The notes beneath the pieces are model-generated. The model did no database searches and was not told the DNA's origin. It worked only from the letters and a program-made list of their open reading frames with translations. Below are positions 54,519-63,916 of a stretch of 64,000 bases of DNA, piece after piece; positions within the stretch are counted from its first letter, which is position 1; every line of letters starts with the position of its first letter. Position numbers and translations under genes: made by a program. Origin of the DNA: Actinomycetes bacterium (GTDB taxonomy: Bacteria > Actinomycetota > Acidimicrobiia > Acidimicrobiales > Acidimicrobiaceae); assembly GCA_021823045.1 (NCBI GenBank), contig JAKAPB010000001.1, forward strand, positions 1 to 64,000. Reading direction: 5' to 3'.

Positions 54519-54575
54519 TGTACGAAAACCGCGGAACGGGTGTACGAATTCAATCGGAACGGCTGTACGAAAACC
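54519..54575. mobile_element. Remnant IS21 end with repeated tgtacgaa boxes
   Basis: Three boxes begin tgtacgaa: tgtacgaaaacc at 54519 and 54564 and tgtacgaattc at 54541, spaced 22 and 23 bases. IS21-family ends carry multiple repeated transposase-binding boxes of this sort, and the array lies upstream of the istA start as expected for the left end. I see no matching right end. Confidence 0.6.
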
Positions 54576-55292
54576 ATCGGGATACTCGCACAGCTCGTAT
54601 TTATCGGCTACTTGAGGTCACAACCACCTGCGTCTAAGTCTGCCGCCGCATGTGCACGGATGGGCCCTTTGGATCAAAAACCCAGACGTAGATTGTCAAG
54701 TGGCTATAGCTCTAAATTGGGCCACCGAGCCTGGATACTTGCTCCATCGCGAAGTGGCCGAGTTGACCCAGCACTCGGTGCTTACCGGCGCAAGTTTCTG
54801 GCGCTTTTAAGCGATCCGCAAGTCGGGACTAGTTTGATCCAGCATCGTGACCGTTTTAGTTGAATTGGGGCTGGTTACGTTGGGGCTGCGTTGGCCGCAC
54901 AATCGAGGCGTGTTGAGGTGGCCGAGTGAGAATCAAGTCCAAGACGGAACCTTGGAACAGGTGCATCTAAATGAGCGGACTCACTGCCAGCCACTCAGAT
55001 GCAACGGTGACAAGCTGAAGGCGAGGAGTGGCGAGAGGTCTTCGTGAAGTTTAATTTACAGACGGGGGACGCTTTATATCGCTGATAGCTGAGCAAGTTA
55101 TTTGCTGCCATTTAACGGGTAAATGCAGGCGATTTGTAGCGTCAAAGGGCCCAGCGAAGCGAGTTTGCTCGCATTGACCAACAAACAAGTGGCTACACCG
55201 TTTGAAATAGTGCTACGACTGGAGTAAGAATAATCTGGTGTCGGGGCTTGGCCTCCTGTCGGAAGTCTTTGGTTGTGCATTGGAGTTCGGTG
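54576..55292. other. Gene-poor stretch beyond the IS remnant
   Basis: About 715 bases. A plus-strand frame ending at 54863 and another at 54847-55047 have no ribosome sites or family features and cross the IS fragment, so I do not call them. Nothing else is recognisable. Confidence 0.5.
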
Positions 55293-56192
55293 GTGAAAAG
55301 GCATAGAGGCGCTGTAATTGAGGGATTCGGCCGCTTAGTGACACGCGGGCTACTGGCATTTTGTGCCACCTCTGCTCTATTGGCAGGCACTGGAAGTACG
55401 GGCCTACCTTCAGGTCGACTTCTGGGTTCGAGGACTTCGTACGTGAAAGTTGCCAAAGGGAACGACCCCGGTCAGATCATAGTCAATATAGGTGGGGGTG
55501 GAGAAACGGTCAAGGGTGGAAAGTCAAATTCCAGTTCGTCAAGGAACGTAAGTTTAGGATCGCCGGGAGGGGCTTTGGTAGGGGGTCCTACCCAACCGGC
55601 TCCTTTGAATCCTTGCGTTCTTGATACGGCCGCACAGAAGGATCCATTTGGGTCGGATCTCCTCGGTCTCGCCGCCGCTGAGGTGGTAAGTAGGTACTTG
55701 AGCAACGTTGTTGGAATCTGCAAGTCTGGAGGGGGGAGCAAGACGAACCTCCCCACCCCTTCCGAAGTTGCAGACAGCGAGTGGTCGACACAGCTGGTCA
55801 AGCAGCTGCCGATTCCATTGCCGACGATCCCCCCTGGGTACGGAGTTGTCGGCATAACCTCTTATTTGCTGACCGGTGACGCTACGCACTGCTCCTTATC
55901 GAGTTCGAGCGCCCTCGGCGAACTGACCATATCTGCGAAGTCCAGTTATGAAGTGTCATTTGATGGCGGCGATCAGTACTCTGGGCCATTCCAAACTAGC
56001 GGCGCACCTTGGCCGCTAGGAGGAATTGATCACATGTGGCTTAATCCGGGAGCGCGCTCGGTGGTGGTGGTTCAAAATTGGACCGGAACCTGGTATTTGG
56101 ATGGTCAATCGGGCCAGCTGCCAACTCTTCAAACAAGAGGTGAAATCGCGAACTATGTAGTTTTAGGACTAGTCGCGCTTAGGACATCTTGA
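55293..56192 (+). CDS. Secreted protein of unknown function
   Basis: 299 aa from the GTG at 55293, chosen because GGAG lies seven bases upstream and it gives a proper signal sequence: basic KRHRG, then the hydrophobic RGLLAFCATSALLAG. A Gly/Ser-rich linker follows, then two cysteines (LNPCVLDTAA and NVVGICKSG) and a beta-rich C-terminal domain (TSYLLTGDATHCSLS, SYEVSFDGGDQ, SVVVVQNWTGTWYLDGQ). Family not recognised. Longer starts in the same frame (55248) are possible. Confidence 0.6.
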   Translation: MKRHRGAVIEGFGRLVTRGLLAFCATSALLAGTGSTGLPSGRLLGSRTSYVKVAKGNDPGQIIVNIGGGGETVKGGKSNSSSSRNVSLGSPGGALVGGPTQPAPLNPCVLDTAAQKDPFGSDLLGLAAAEVVSRYLSNVVGICKSGGGSKTNLPTPSEVADSEWSTQLVKQLPIPLPTIPPGYGVVGITSYLLTGDATHCSLSSSSALGELTISAKSSYEVSFDGGDQYSGPFQTSGAPWPLGGIDHMWLNPGARSVVVVQNWTGTWYLDGQSGQLPTLQTRGEIANYVVLGLVALRTS

Positions 56193-56298
56193 AAACTTGA
56201 ATTAGCTAAGGAAAGTTTCAGCCTTGCCTGCTGTTCAGCCTCTGCTCCGCAGACTCAGTATCTGCCCACCTAGTCGTAGCTGGTCAATCGAGATAAGC

Positions 56299-57072
56299 TC
56301 ACGCGCCCACGGCATGGAAACCTCCGTCGACGTGTATGACCTCCCCCGTTGTAGAAGGGAAGAAGTCAGAAAGTAATGCGACAGTAGATCTGGCTACTGC
56401 CAGGTTACTCTTTGGGTCCCAGCCCAAGGGCGCCTTTTCTCCCCAGCTGTCTTGAAAGCTGGAGAAACTTCCTACCGACTTCGCTGCGATTGTCCTGATG
56501 GGCCCTGCGCTAATCAGGTTGACTCTGATGCCTTTTGGTCCGAGATCTCGCGCTAAGTACCTGCACAAAGATTCCAAGCCTGCCTTGGCGACTCCCATCC
56601 AGTTATATCCTGGCCATGCCACGGTGGCGTCAAAGTCGAGTCCAACCACTGAAGGGCTTTCGCCTGATTCCAGCAGCCCTAAGGTTGCCTTTGTCAATGA
56701 GGCGAAGGAGTAGGTAGAGACCTCAATCGCTGTAGCAACGTCGGGCCATGCTGCGTCGAACATCTCTCCGTCAATGCACGTTGATGGCGCAAATCCAATT
56801 GAATGGACTACACAATCGAGGCCGCCGATTTGATCGGATATTTTGTTGGGCAGATCGTCAAGGTCTTGTTGGTTCATGACGTCTAGCTCTATAACTGGCG
56901 GGACTGGGTCAAGCTTCTTTGCGGCGCGCTGCGTGATAGACAGCCCCCTACCGAACCCGCTCAGAATTACTTTGGCGCCCTCTTTTTGGGCTTGATCAGC
57001 AATTCCAAATGCAATAGATGATTCGGTTAGGACTCCTGTAACCAAGATCCGTTTGTTGTTGAGAATCCCCAC
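56299..57072 (-). CDS. fabI: Enoyl-ACP reductase (NADH), FabI/InhA type
   Basis: Last reductive step of type II fatty acid synthesis. 257-aa short-chain dehydrogenase fold: ILVTGVLTESSIAFGIA at the N-terminus (FabI-style cofactor loop), the VVHSIGFAP region, and the catalytic Tyr-x6-Lys as YNWMGVAK. GTG at 57072 with GGGAGG four bases upstream. Closer to InhA-like than to FabG by the start motif. Confidence 0.93.
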   Translation of the reverse strand: MGILNNKRILVTGVLTESSIAFGIADQAQKEGAKVILSGFGRGLSITQRAAKKLDPVPPVIELDVMNQQDLDDLPNKISDQIGGLDCVVHSIGFAPSTCIDGEMFDAAWPDVATAIEVSTYSFASLTKATLGLLESGESPSVVGLDFDATVAWPGYNWMGVAKAGLESLCRYLARDLGPKGIRVNLISAGPIRTIAAKSVGSFSSFQDSWGEKAPLGWDPKSNLAVARSTVALLSDFFPSTTGEVIHVDGGFHAVGA

Positions 57073-57160
57073 TTCGCCTCCCGTGTCTAGACTTCACAAA
57101 AGTTAGCGTCTATTTCGTCATAACCTGGCATTAACGCGCCATTTTGAGAGAAGGTAGAAG

Positions 57161-57817
57161 GTGGATATAGGTATTCTCGGCGGTACGGGTCCCGCTGGAA
57201 GTTCACTTGCGTTGCGGCTTGCTAGCGCGGGTCACAGGGTATGGATAGGTTCGAGGGATGAATCAAGAGCATCACAGGTGGTAGTAGACGCCCTTCAGGG
57301 TACCGAAAGAACTGACCTACAACTTTTTGGTGGGACAAATCTACGAGCGGCGCAATGCGAGCTAGTAGTGGTAGCGACACCATGGGACACGATGCTAAAG
57401 GCCGTTGAGCCGCTTGAGGGATCCCTTGCCGGCAAAACGGTGATATCAATGGCAAATGCCCTGATGAGGGTTGGCTCCGAACTTCAGGCGGTAATTCCAG
57501 TTAGGGGATCGGCGGCCCAGACTCTTCAGGCAGCTCTTCGCTATTCCAGGGTGGTCGCCGCCCTACATCACGTGCCCGCAAAGGAACTTGGAAGGATTTC
57601 TGCTCCGATAGAAGCCGATGTTTTAGTTTGCTCGGATTTTGAACAGGCAGGATACGAAGTGGTAGATCTTTTGGGTAGCTTGCCTGGAATGAATAGCTTC
57701 TTTGCCGGTTCTTTGGCTCAGGCTGGACCAATAGAGGCCATGACCGCAGTTCTAGTTAATTTGAATATTCGTTACAAGACTAGGGTTGCAATTAGAGTCA
57801 TTGGAATTCCGAAGTAG
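57161..57817 (+). CDS. npdG: F420H2:NADP+ oxidoreductase
   Basis: Transfers hydride between F420 and NADP. The N-terminal Rossmann motif is IGILGGTGPAGSSLALRLASAG with GSRDESRAS binding the NADP 2'-phosphate. The mid-region VVATPWDTMLKAVEPL and the F420-side loop HHVPAKEL match the NpdG/Fno family. 218 aa; GTG start. It pairs with fbiC in this window as evidence for active F420 use. Followed by mshC on the same strand. Confidence 0.92.
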   Translation: MDIGILGGTGPAGSSLALRLASAGHRVWIGSRDESRASQVVVDALQGTERTDLQLFGGTNLRAAQCELVVVATPWDTMLKAVEPLEGSLAGKTVISMANALMRVGSELQAVIPVRGSAAQTLQAALRYSRVVAALHHVPAKELGRISAPIEADVLVCSDFEQAGYEVVDLLGSLPGMNSFFAGSLAQAGPIEAMTAVLVNLNIRYKTRVAIRVIGIPK

Positions 57818-57830
57818 TAGGGCAGAGAAA

Positions 57831-58946
57831 TTGATCCACATATTTGATACGGCGGCGCAAGAGAAAGTTCCCTTAGAAGTAGGCCCGGTTGTCAAGATGT
57901 ACACCTGTGGCATCACACCGTACGACGCAGCCCATATTGGTCATGCTGCGGTTTACCTTACTTTTGATATTTTGCAGAGGCGATTGCGTGATATGGGTCA
58001 TAAGACCTCTTGCGTAAGAAACGTAACTGACGTTGATGACGACATTCTGAGAAAAGCTAAGGAACTCGGCGTCTTTTACCTCGACCTAGCTGCATCGGAG
58101 ATGGCTAAATTTGACCGAGATATGGGCGCCCTTGGATTGGTCCAGCCGCACTCGGAACCGAGGGCAACGTCGGCGATTGCGGAGATTTTGAATCTTGTAG
58201 ATGCTCTAATGGACAAGGGCCATGCATATCAGAGCAACGGATCGGTTTATTACGATGTCACAACCGCCAAGGATTTCGGGAAGATAAGCCATTACTCGTA
58301 CGAAGAGATGATCGAACTTGCTCGGGAACGAGGCGGGAATCCAGAAGATCCTGCAAAGAGAAATAAACTCGACTTCTTGCTGTGGCAAGCTCCAGAGGAT
58401 GGCGAGCCCTTTTGGGAATCCAGATGGGGGAGGGGTCGGCCCGGATGGCACATCGAGTGTTCTGCACTAGCCATGCGGGAGCTGGGCACAACTATTGATA
58501 TCCATGGTGGCGGCTCGGACCTTATCTTTCCTCATCACGAATGCGAAGCCGCTCAGGCGGAATCTGCATCCGAGGAGGTATTTTCAAAATACTGGATGCA
58601 CGTTGGAATGGTGAATCTTGACGGCGTGAAGATGTCAAAATCCCTTGGAAACCTAGTATTCGTAGGTGACCTTCTGCATGAGCACGATCCACGTGTTGTT
58701 CGAATGGCGATTATTTCGAATCATTACAGGCATTCTTGGGAGTGGAGCGACGATCTGCTCGAAGTTGCGACATCGAGGTTGGCGAGTTACCAAAAAGCCG
58801 GTGAAGGTGAAGGTGCGCTGGCGGAGGTGCGGGCAGCCCTCGATGACGATCTAGACGTTCCGACCGCCCTCTCGGCGATGGACGAAGCGGTGGGGCGTGG
58901 AGAGGGTGTTTCGCTAGCCGCCTCACTATTAGGAATAGTGATCTAA
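57831..58946 (+). CDS. mshC: Cysteine ligase, MshC type (mycothiol biosynthesis)
   Basis: Joins cysteine to glucosaminyl-inositol in mycothiol synthesis; homologous to cysteinyl-tRNA synthetase. The HIGH-like motif is MYTCGITPYDAAHIGHAAVYL, where CGITPYD with HIGH is closer to MshC than to CysS (CGPTVYD). The KMSKS loop is KMSKSLGNLVFVGDL. The protein stops shortly after the catalytic domain, without the anticodon-binding domain of CysS. The TTG at 57831 avoids overlap with npdG and has AGGG upstream; the frame is open to 57786. A CysS-like activity cannot be fully excluded. Confidence 0.78.
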   Translation: MIHIFDTAAQEKVPLEVGPVVKMYTCGITPYDAAHIGHAAVYLTFDILQRRLRDMGHKTSCVRNVTDVDDDILRKAKELGVFYLDLAASEMAKFDRDMGALGLVQPHSEPRATSAIAEILNLVDALMDKGHAYQSNGSVYYDVTTAKDFGKISHYSYEEMIELARERGGNPEDPAKRNKLDFLLWQAPEDGEPFWESRWGRGRPGWHIECSALAMRELGTTIDIHGGGSDLIFPHHECEAAQAESASEEVFSKYWMHVGMVNLDGVKMSKSLGNLVFVGDLLHEHDPRVVRMAIISNHYRHSWEWSDDLLEVATSRLASYQKAGEGEGALAEVRAALDDDLDVPTALSAMDEAVGRGEGVSLAASLLGIVI

Positions 58947-58998
58947 TCTGGACTAGTCGCTGTGGACTATTCGCGCGACAGGGAAATTTGCGGAGTCG

Positions 58999-60972
58999 AT
59001 GTTGACAAAGATTAGTGTTCTGGGCGAGAGCGTCCATGAGTTTGAGGGTGCCGTAACCGTGCTGGACGTACTCAGGTCTATTGACCCGCGTCCGGCGGGG
59101 GTGATTTCGGCAAAAGTTAACGGCACGCTGACTGACCTTTCGACATTGGTCTCAGACGGCTCGGTGGTCGAGTTTGTCTCGGCTGGCTCGCCAGATGGAC
59201 TATCTGTAATCAGACATTCAACGGCGCACGTCATGGCGCAAGCAGTCTTGGAGCTATATCCAGGCGCAAAGTACGCTATTGGACCATCGATCACCGACGG
59301 TTTTTATTATGACTTTGAGCTGCCGGAGAACCAGAGATTTACCGATGACGATCTTTTAACGGTCGAATCCAAAATGCGTGAGATTATGTCCGCAAAGCAA
59401 CCATTTACCAGGGAAGAACTCAGTTATGAGTCGGGCTTAGAGATCTTTAGCGATCAGCCTTTTAAGACTGAAATAATCAAGCAGGTTCAGGACCTGGCGG
59501 ATGAAGCGTTGGCGGAAGGTGTTAGCGACAAAGGGGTCTCGGTATATCGAAATGCCGACAAGTTCGTCGATCTGTGCAGGGGACCACACGTTGGTCATAC
59601 TGGCCAACTCGGTCATTTCAAGCTTTTAAGAGTCGCGGGAGCTTATTGGCGGGGGGACGAAAAAAAAGAGCAGCTACAGAGAATCTATGGAACCGCTTGG
59701 AGTTCAAAGGCCCAGCTTGAGGAGCATCTTCACAGGCTCAAAGAGGCTGAGAAGCGAGATCATCGCAGGATAGGCTCAGAACTGGATCTATTTCATTTTC
59801 CAGTTGAGATAGGTGGCGGGCTACCAGTTTTCCACCCAAAGGGTGCCTTCATTCGCTATCAGATGGAGGAGATGTCCCGCAAGGCACACATTAAGGCTGG
59901 ATATCAATTGGCCTGGACACCCCATATCGCCAAGTCCACTCTTTATGAAATTTCAGGTCACCTTGGTTGGTATAAAGACGGGATGTACCCTCCGATGGAG
60001 ATGGAAGGGGCAACGTACTACCCCAAGCCCATGAACTGTCCTATGCACATCTTGATATTCCGCTCCCAGCTCAGATCTTATAAAGAGTTGCCGCTTCGCC
60101 TCTTCGAATTTGGTACCGTCTATCGATTCGAAAGATCTGGGGTCCTCCATGGTCTGGCGCGGGTGCGTGGACTTACCCAGGACGATTCGCACATCTTTTG
60201 TGCACCTTCGCAGCTCGCCGAGGAGCTAACTAGATTGCTCAAGTTTGTGCTCGCAATGCTCAGGTCATTTGGCCTGAAGGACTTTGAGGCAGAGCTTGCC
60301 ACCAGGCCGGACAAATCCGTAGGCGAGGACGCTGAGTGGGAGGAGGCGACTTTGGCACTTCAAAGTGCGCTTGAGGCTTCCGGGATACCATATGTCGTTG
60401 CGGAGGGCGAGGGGGCTTTCTATGCTCCAAAGATTGACGTGCATCTAAAGGACGCTATCGGCCGACGTTGGCAGGTCTCCACGCTGCAGGTTGACCTCCA
60501 GATGCCACAGAGATTTGACATGAATTTTGTGGATCATGATAACCAAAGACGTCGACCATACATGATTCATAGAGCGCTGTTTGGCTCCGTTGAGAGATTT
60601 TTCGCTATCCTGCTCGAACACTATGCTGGTGCACTTCCGATGTGGCTACTCATGTCGCAGATTCAGGTACTGCCAGTGCGTAAGGACCATGAAGATTACG
60701 CCCAGGAAATCGTGGGCAGGCTGGCAGCCGTTGGCGCCAGGGCGGAGGTTGTTGATGCAACCGAGCCACTTGGCTCGAGGATCCGAAAGGCAAAACTGGA
60801 TAAGATTCCGTACATTTTGGTTGTCGGTGACGACGACGTGAGTGCAGGGACGGTCGGTGTCAACAGAAGAGGTTCAGAGACCCCCAATCGCGGGGTACCA
60901 GTGGAGGCTTTCGTCGAGTCGATCAAGGAGGAAATTCTCCCGCCCGACCTTCTGCTAGAGACTGAGGTCTAG
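58999..60972 (+). CDS. thrS: Threonyl-tRNA synthetase
   Basis: 657-aa class II synthetase with the usual order: TGS domain (1-60), the HxxxH editing-domain motif in VIRHSTAHVMAQAV, the catalytic core with the motif 2 region RFERSGVLHGLARVRG, MNCPMH, and the C-terminal anticodon-binding domain (IQVLPVRKDHEDYA). ATG at 58999; a TTG three bases later has better spacing to GGAG. No T-box leader is seen in the 52-base gap upstream. Confidence 0.96.
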   Translation: MLTKISVLGESVHEFEGAVTVLDVLRSIDPRPAGVISAKVNGTLTDLSTLVSDGSVVEFVSAGSPDGLSVIRHSTAHVMAQAVLELYPGAKYAIGPSITDGFYYDFELPENQRFTDDDLLTVESKMREIMSAKQPFTREELSYESGLEIFSDQPFKTEIIKQVQDLADEALAEGVSDKGVSVYRNADKFVDLCRGPHVGHTGQLGHFKLLRVAGAYWRGDEKKEQLQRIYGTAWSSKAQLEEHLHRLKEAEKRDHRRIGSELDLFHFPVEIGGGLPVFHPKGAFIRYQMEEMSRKAHIKAGYQLAWTPHIAKSTLYEISGHLGWYKDGMYPPMEMEGATYYPKPMNCPMHILIFRSQLRSYKELPLRLFEFGTVYRFERSGVLHGLARVRGLTQDDSHIFCAPSQLAEELTRLLKFVLAMLRSFGLKDFEAELATRPDKSVGEDAEWEEATLALQSALEASGIPYVVAEGEGAFYAPKIDVHLKDAIGRRWQVSTLQVDLQMPQRFDMNFVDHDNQRRRPYMIHRALFGSVERFFAILLEHYAGALPMWLLMSQIQVLPVRKDHEDYAQEIVGRLAAVGARAEVVDATEPLGSRIRKAKLDKIPYILVVGDDDVSAGTVGVNRRGSETPNRGVPVEAFVESIKEEILPPDLLLETEV

Positions 60973-60975
60973 GTT

Positions 60976-61488
60976 TTGGAGAGGATCTGGGCAGGATGGA
61001 GAGGGGCCTATCTCTCTGGAGAGCTATCGAAGGATAAGCTAGAGCCGGAGTGTGTGCTTTGTGAAATAGCCGCCCCCGCCCAAGTTGGCGATGTTGAATG
61101 CGTAGACGATGAGTTGTTGGTCGTGTTTCGCGGTAAAACGGCTGTGGTGGCGCTCAATTTATACCCTTATACATCGGGCCATTTATTGATTGTCCCAAAG
61201 ACTCATACGGCGGAGTTAGATCTACTTAGCGCTGAATCCCGATGCGAGCTCCTTGAACTGGCCAATCATGCGGTGAAGGCGTTGAGGGCCAGCCATGGAG
61301 CATCTGGATTCAACATTGGGATGAACCTAGGTCAGGCAGGTGGGGCCGCCATAGTCGATCACATACACCTGCATGTGGTTCCTCGTTTCATCGGTGATGC
61401 AAACTTCATGACGGCAACGGCTGATGTGCGAGTTATCCCTGAGGCGCTTGGTGATACCTTGACTAAGATACGCGAAGGATGGTCTTAG
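60976..61488 (+). CDS. HIT-family nucleotide hydrolase
   Basis: 170 aa with the histidine-triad motif HIHLHVVPR and the upstream LYPYTSGHLLIVPKTH. Similar genes lie between thrS and pgsA in mycobacteria, where they act on dinucleoside polyphosphates (AP4A phosphorylase-type). TTG start four bases after thrS, so cotranscribed with it. Confidence 0.92.
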   Translation: MERIWAGWRGAYLSGELSKDKLEPECVLCEIAAPAQVGDVECVDDELLVVFRGKTAVVALNLYPYTSGHLLIVPKTHTAELDLLSAESRCELLELANHAVKALRASHGASGFNIGMNLGQAGGAAIVDHIHLHVVPRFIGDANFMTATADVRVIPEALGDTLTKIREGWS

Positions 61489-61523
61489 TCCGACCAAAAG
61501 GCGAGTCGCACAAAAAGACTAGC

Positions 61524-61547
61524 CCTAAAGTCTGATGTACTTTTAGG
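61524..61547. terminator. Probable hairpin between convergent HIT and EF-G-like genes
   Basis: Arms cctaaagt and acttttagg pair with one bulged base over a seven-base loop. It lies in the 170-base gap between two convergent genes. A T-run is weak on both strands, so efficiency is unsure. A pair of diverged 15-bp direct repeats (ggttccttgctcgcc, 61584-61616) follows in the same gap. Confidence 0.4.
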
Positions 61548-61659
61548 ATCGAGTGAATACATTGCGGGCAAAGGCTCGCTCTTGGTTCCTTGCTCGCCAT
61601 GGGTTCCTTGCCCGCCTTCCGTCAATGGCAAAGCATTCACCCAATAGAAGTGCAAGTCA

Positions 61660-63687
61660 CTATCCGTTCGGCTTATCCTTCCTTGGCTGCAGTTTTGAAA
61701 CTACAGTGGGCGGTGCAATCTCATAATGAGACTCGCGTAGGGTAAATCGGCCTTGGCCTGAGGTTATTGCGCGTAGGTCAGTTGCATAACGCTTCATTTC
61801 GGACCTCGGAACCAAGGCAATCAAGGTCGCACGTTTGGTTTCGGGATCAAGATCAGTTTTGGAGACCTTCGCCCTTTTCGAATTCAGGTCGCCGAGGATG
61901 TCTCCTTGGAATTTAGCGGGGGCAATCACGGTGATTTCATCGATTGGCTCTAGAACTACCGGTGACGATTGGGCGAATGCTTCGTGAAAAGCCAAGGAAC
62001 CGGCCATTTTGAAGCTCATTTCGGACGAATCAACGGGATGGTACTTTCCGTCGACGAGATGTACAGCGACGTCAACCACAGGGAAGCCAAAGTTTCCCCC
62101 GTGAGTCATCGCCTCTAGGATACCTTTTTCTACCGCTGGAATGAAGTTTCGCGGTATAGCTCCGCCAACAATCTCGTCCAAAAAGCTGAAGCCTTCTCCA
62201 CGCGCCAATGGTCGAATTCTGATGTTGGCTACCCCGTACTGACCATGTCCGCCGGTCTGCTTCTTATATTTGCCCTCGGCGGTTGCTTCGGCGGTGATCG
62301 ATTCCAAGTAGGGGATTTCCGGCTCAGAATAGGTGGCTTCTACGCCAAACTTTCTAGCTGCTCTCTCCAAGGCTATGGAAATATGTGCCTCCCCCTGTCC
62401 GGCGACAAGGGCTTTGTGACTACGAGGATCCCTGCTGATACTTAGTGTTGGATCCTCCTCTGCGAGCTTGAGAAGTGCTGAGAAGAGCTTCTCGTCATCC
62501 TTCGAATTTACGGGCGTAACGGCTACCACGAGAAGGGAAGGCTCGAAGGTAATGCCCACAGCGTCGGAGGATCTATTTTTCGATAGCACGTCGGCTGTTT
62601 TCGCACCAGAAAGCTTGGAGAGGGCTACAATGTCGCCACGCTGGGCGTATTCGAGCGGAAGATGCTCTTTGCCTAAGAGGGTGAATAGCTGCCCGATTCT
62701 TTCATCAGATTGTGTACGAAGGTTGGTAAGTGTCGATGATGGACGCAAGACCCCCGACCTAACCTTTGCAAGCGAGAGTTTTCCCATAAAGGGGTCGGCA
62801 AAGGTTTTGAAGATCTGAATTTCAGGGTCCTCTTTGGGGTCCTCAGAAGCCTCTGGTCCCGGCCCAATTTCAGCGATGAAATCTACGAGACGGTCGATTC
62901 CAATCTCTTTTACCGCCGAGCCAACAATTACCGGGAAGACGGTTGCATCTTTGACCCCTTTTGCCATGGCCATTTCCAATTCTTGAAAACTGAGCGTCTC
63001 GCCACCTAGATACCGTTCCATCAGTGCATCGTCGGCGACAACTATTCCCTCTACCAGCTGTTCGTGAACAGAATGCTCTAAGTCTTCTATCTCCTCGGGG
63101 ACTGCTACTTCTTCTGCTACCGGCGTGTTTTGGTAGACCAGAGCCCTGTCGGAAAGAATGTCAACCACCCCCCTAAAGGAGGATTCGATTCCAATTGGCA
63201 ACTCCAAGGGTGCAACACCGGCCCCGAAGTGTTCCTTAAGTGTGTCCACCGTGGCGAAGTAGTCAGCCCTTTCTCTATCTGCTTTGTTTACAAATATGAG
63301 CCTTGGAATGGCGGCTTGATCTAAAAGCTCCCAAATTCGATCAGCGTCAGGGCCGATAGGTTCGGCCGCAGAGACTACGAATATGCACATCTCAACTGCG
63401 GATAAGGCGCTTTGAACCTCGCCAATAAAGTCGGCTACGCCTGGAGTGTCCAAGACATTGAGCGCAAGATCCTGCCTTGAGAGTGCTAGCAAGGTCAGTG
63501 CGATCGAATGCTTATGCTTGATCTCCTCAGGGTCAGAGTCCGACAGGGTGTTGCCGTCTTCAATTCTACCTATTCGTTTGCTCGCCTTGAAGAGGAAGGC
63601 CAGGGAGTCAGCCAGGAGGGTCTTACCCGAACCCGCCTGGCCCACTAAGGCCACGTTGCGAATAGACCTCGAACCAACTTGAGCCAT
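61660..63687 (-). CDS. EF-G-like translational GTPase (FusA2/EF-G2 type)
   Basis: 675 aa. The GTPase domain has the P-loop GQAGSGKT at 16-23, G3 DTPGVADF and G4 NKAD, followed by the usual EF-G domains II to V. It lacks the typical fusA neighbours (rpsL, rpsG, tuf) and its G domain differs from main EF-G, so it is the second, EF-G2-like copy of unknown role found in many actinobacteria. The ATG at 63687 has GGGGAGG five bases upstream; the longer frame adds ten residues. Confidence 0.88.
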   Translation of the reverse strand: MAQVGSRSIRNVALVGQAGSGKTLLADSLAFLFKASKRIGRIEDGNTLSDSDPEEIKHKHSIALTLLALSRQDLALNVLDTPGVADFIGEVQSALSAVEMCIFVVSAAEPIGPDADRIWELLDQAAIPRLIFVNKADRERADYFATVDTLKEHFGAGVAPLELPIGIESSFRGVVDILSDRALVYQNTPVAEEVAVPEEIEDLEHSVHEQLVEGIVVADDALMERYLGGETLSFQELEMAMAKGVKDATVFPVIVGSAVKEIGIDRLVDFIAEIGPGPEASEDPKEDPEIQIFKTFADPFMGKLSLAKVRSGVLRPSSTLTNLRTQSDERIGQLFTLLGKEHLPLEYAQRGDIVALSKLSGAKTADVLSKNRSSDAVGITFEPSLLVVAVTPVNSKDDEKLFSALLKLAEEDPTLSISRDPRSHKALVAGQGEAHISIALERAARKFGVEATYSEPEIPYLESITAEATAEGKYKKQTGGHGQYGVANIRIRPLARGEGFSFLDEIVGGAIPRNFIPAVEKGILEAMTHGGNFGFPVVDVAVHLVDGKYHPVDSSEMSFKMAGSLAFHEAFAQSSPVVLEPIDEITVIAPAKFQGDILGDLNSKRAKVSKTDLDPETKRATLIALVPRSEMKRYATDLRAITSGQGRFTLRESHYEIAPPTVVSKLQPRKDKPNG

Positions 63688-63916
63688 ATTGACCTCCCCA
63701 GGGACAAATCCGGGCATCTGTTACTCGGTTAACGATAAAGTTACGCGACTATTGAGTAATTTCCAACTATCAGGGCCAAATGAGGCCTTTGGTTGGTACT
63801 AAAAAGCTATTTGCCCCCTGCGGATACTTATCGTGCTAGATTTAACACTGTGTGTGCGGTCCAGCTGAGTAGACCCTTGGAGGGTAAGTAATTTTCTGGA
63901 CCACGAGGAGATCTCA

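Noticed and set aside
54324..54863. 179-codon plus-strand frame
   Set aside because: It runs antisense across the istA fragment and the IS end, has no ribosome site and no family features.
54847..55047. 66-codon plus-strand frame
   Set aside because: No ribosome site, no conserved features, in a region of decayed DNA.
57831..58946. Cysteinyl-tRNA synthetase
   Set aside because: The CGITPYD motif and missing anticodon-binding domain fit MshC better, though not conclusively.
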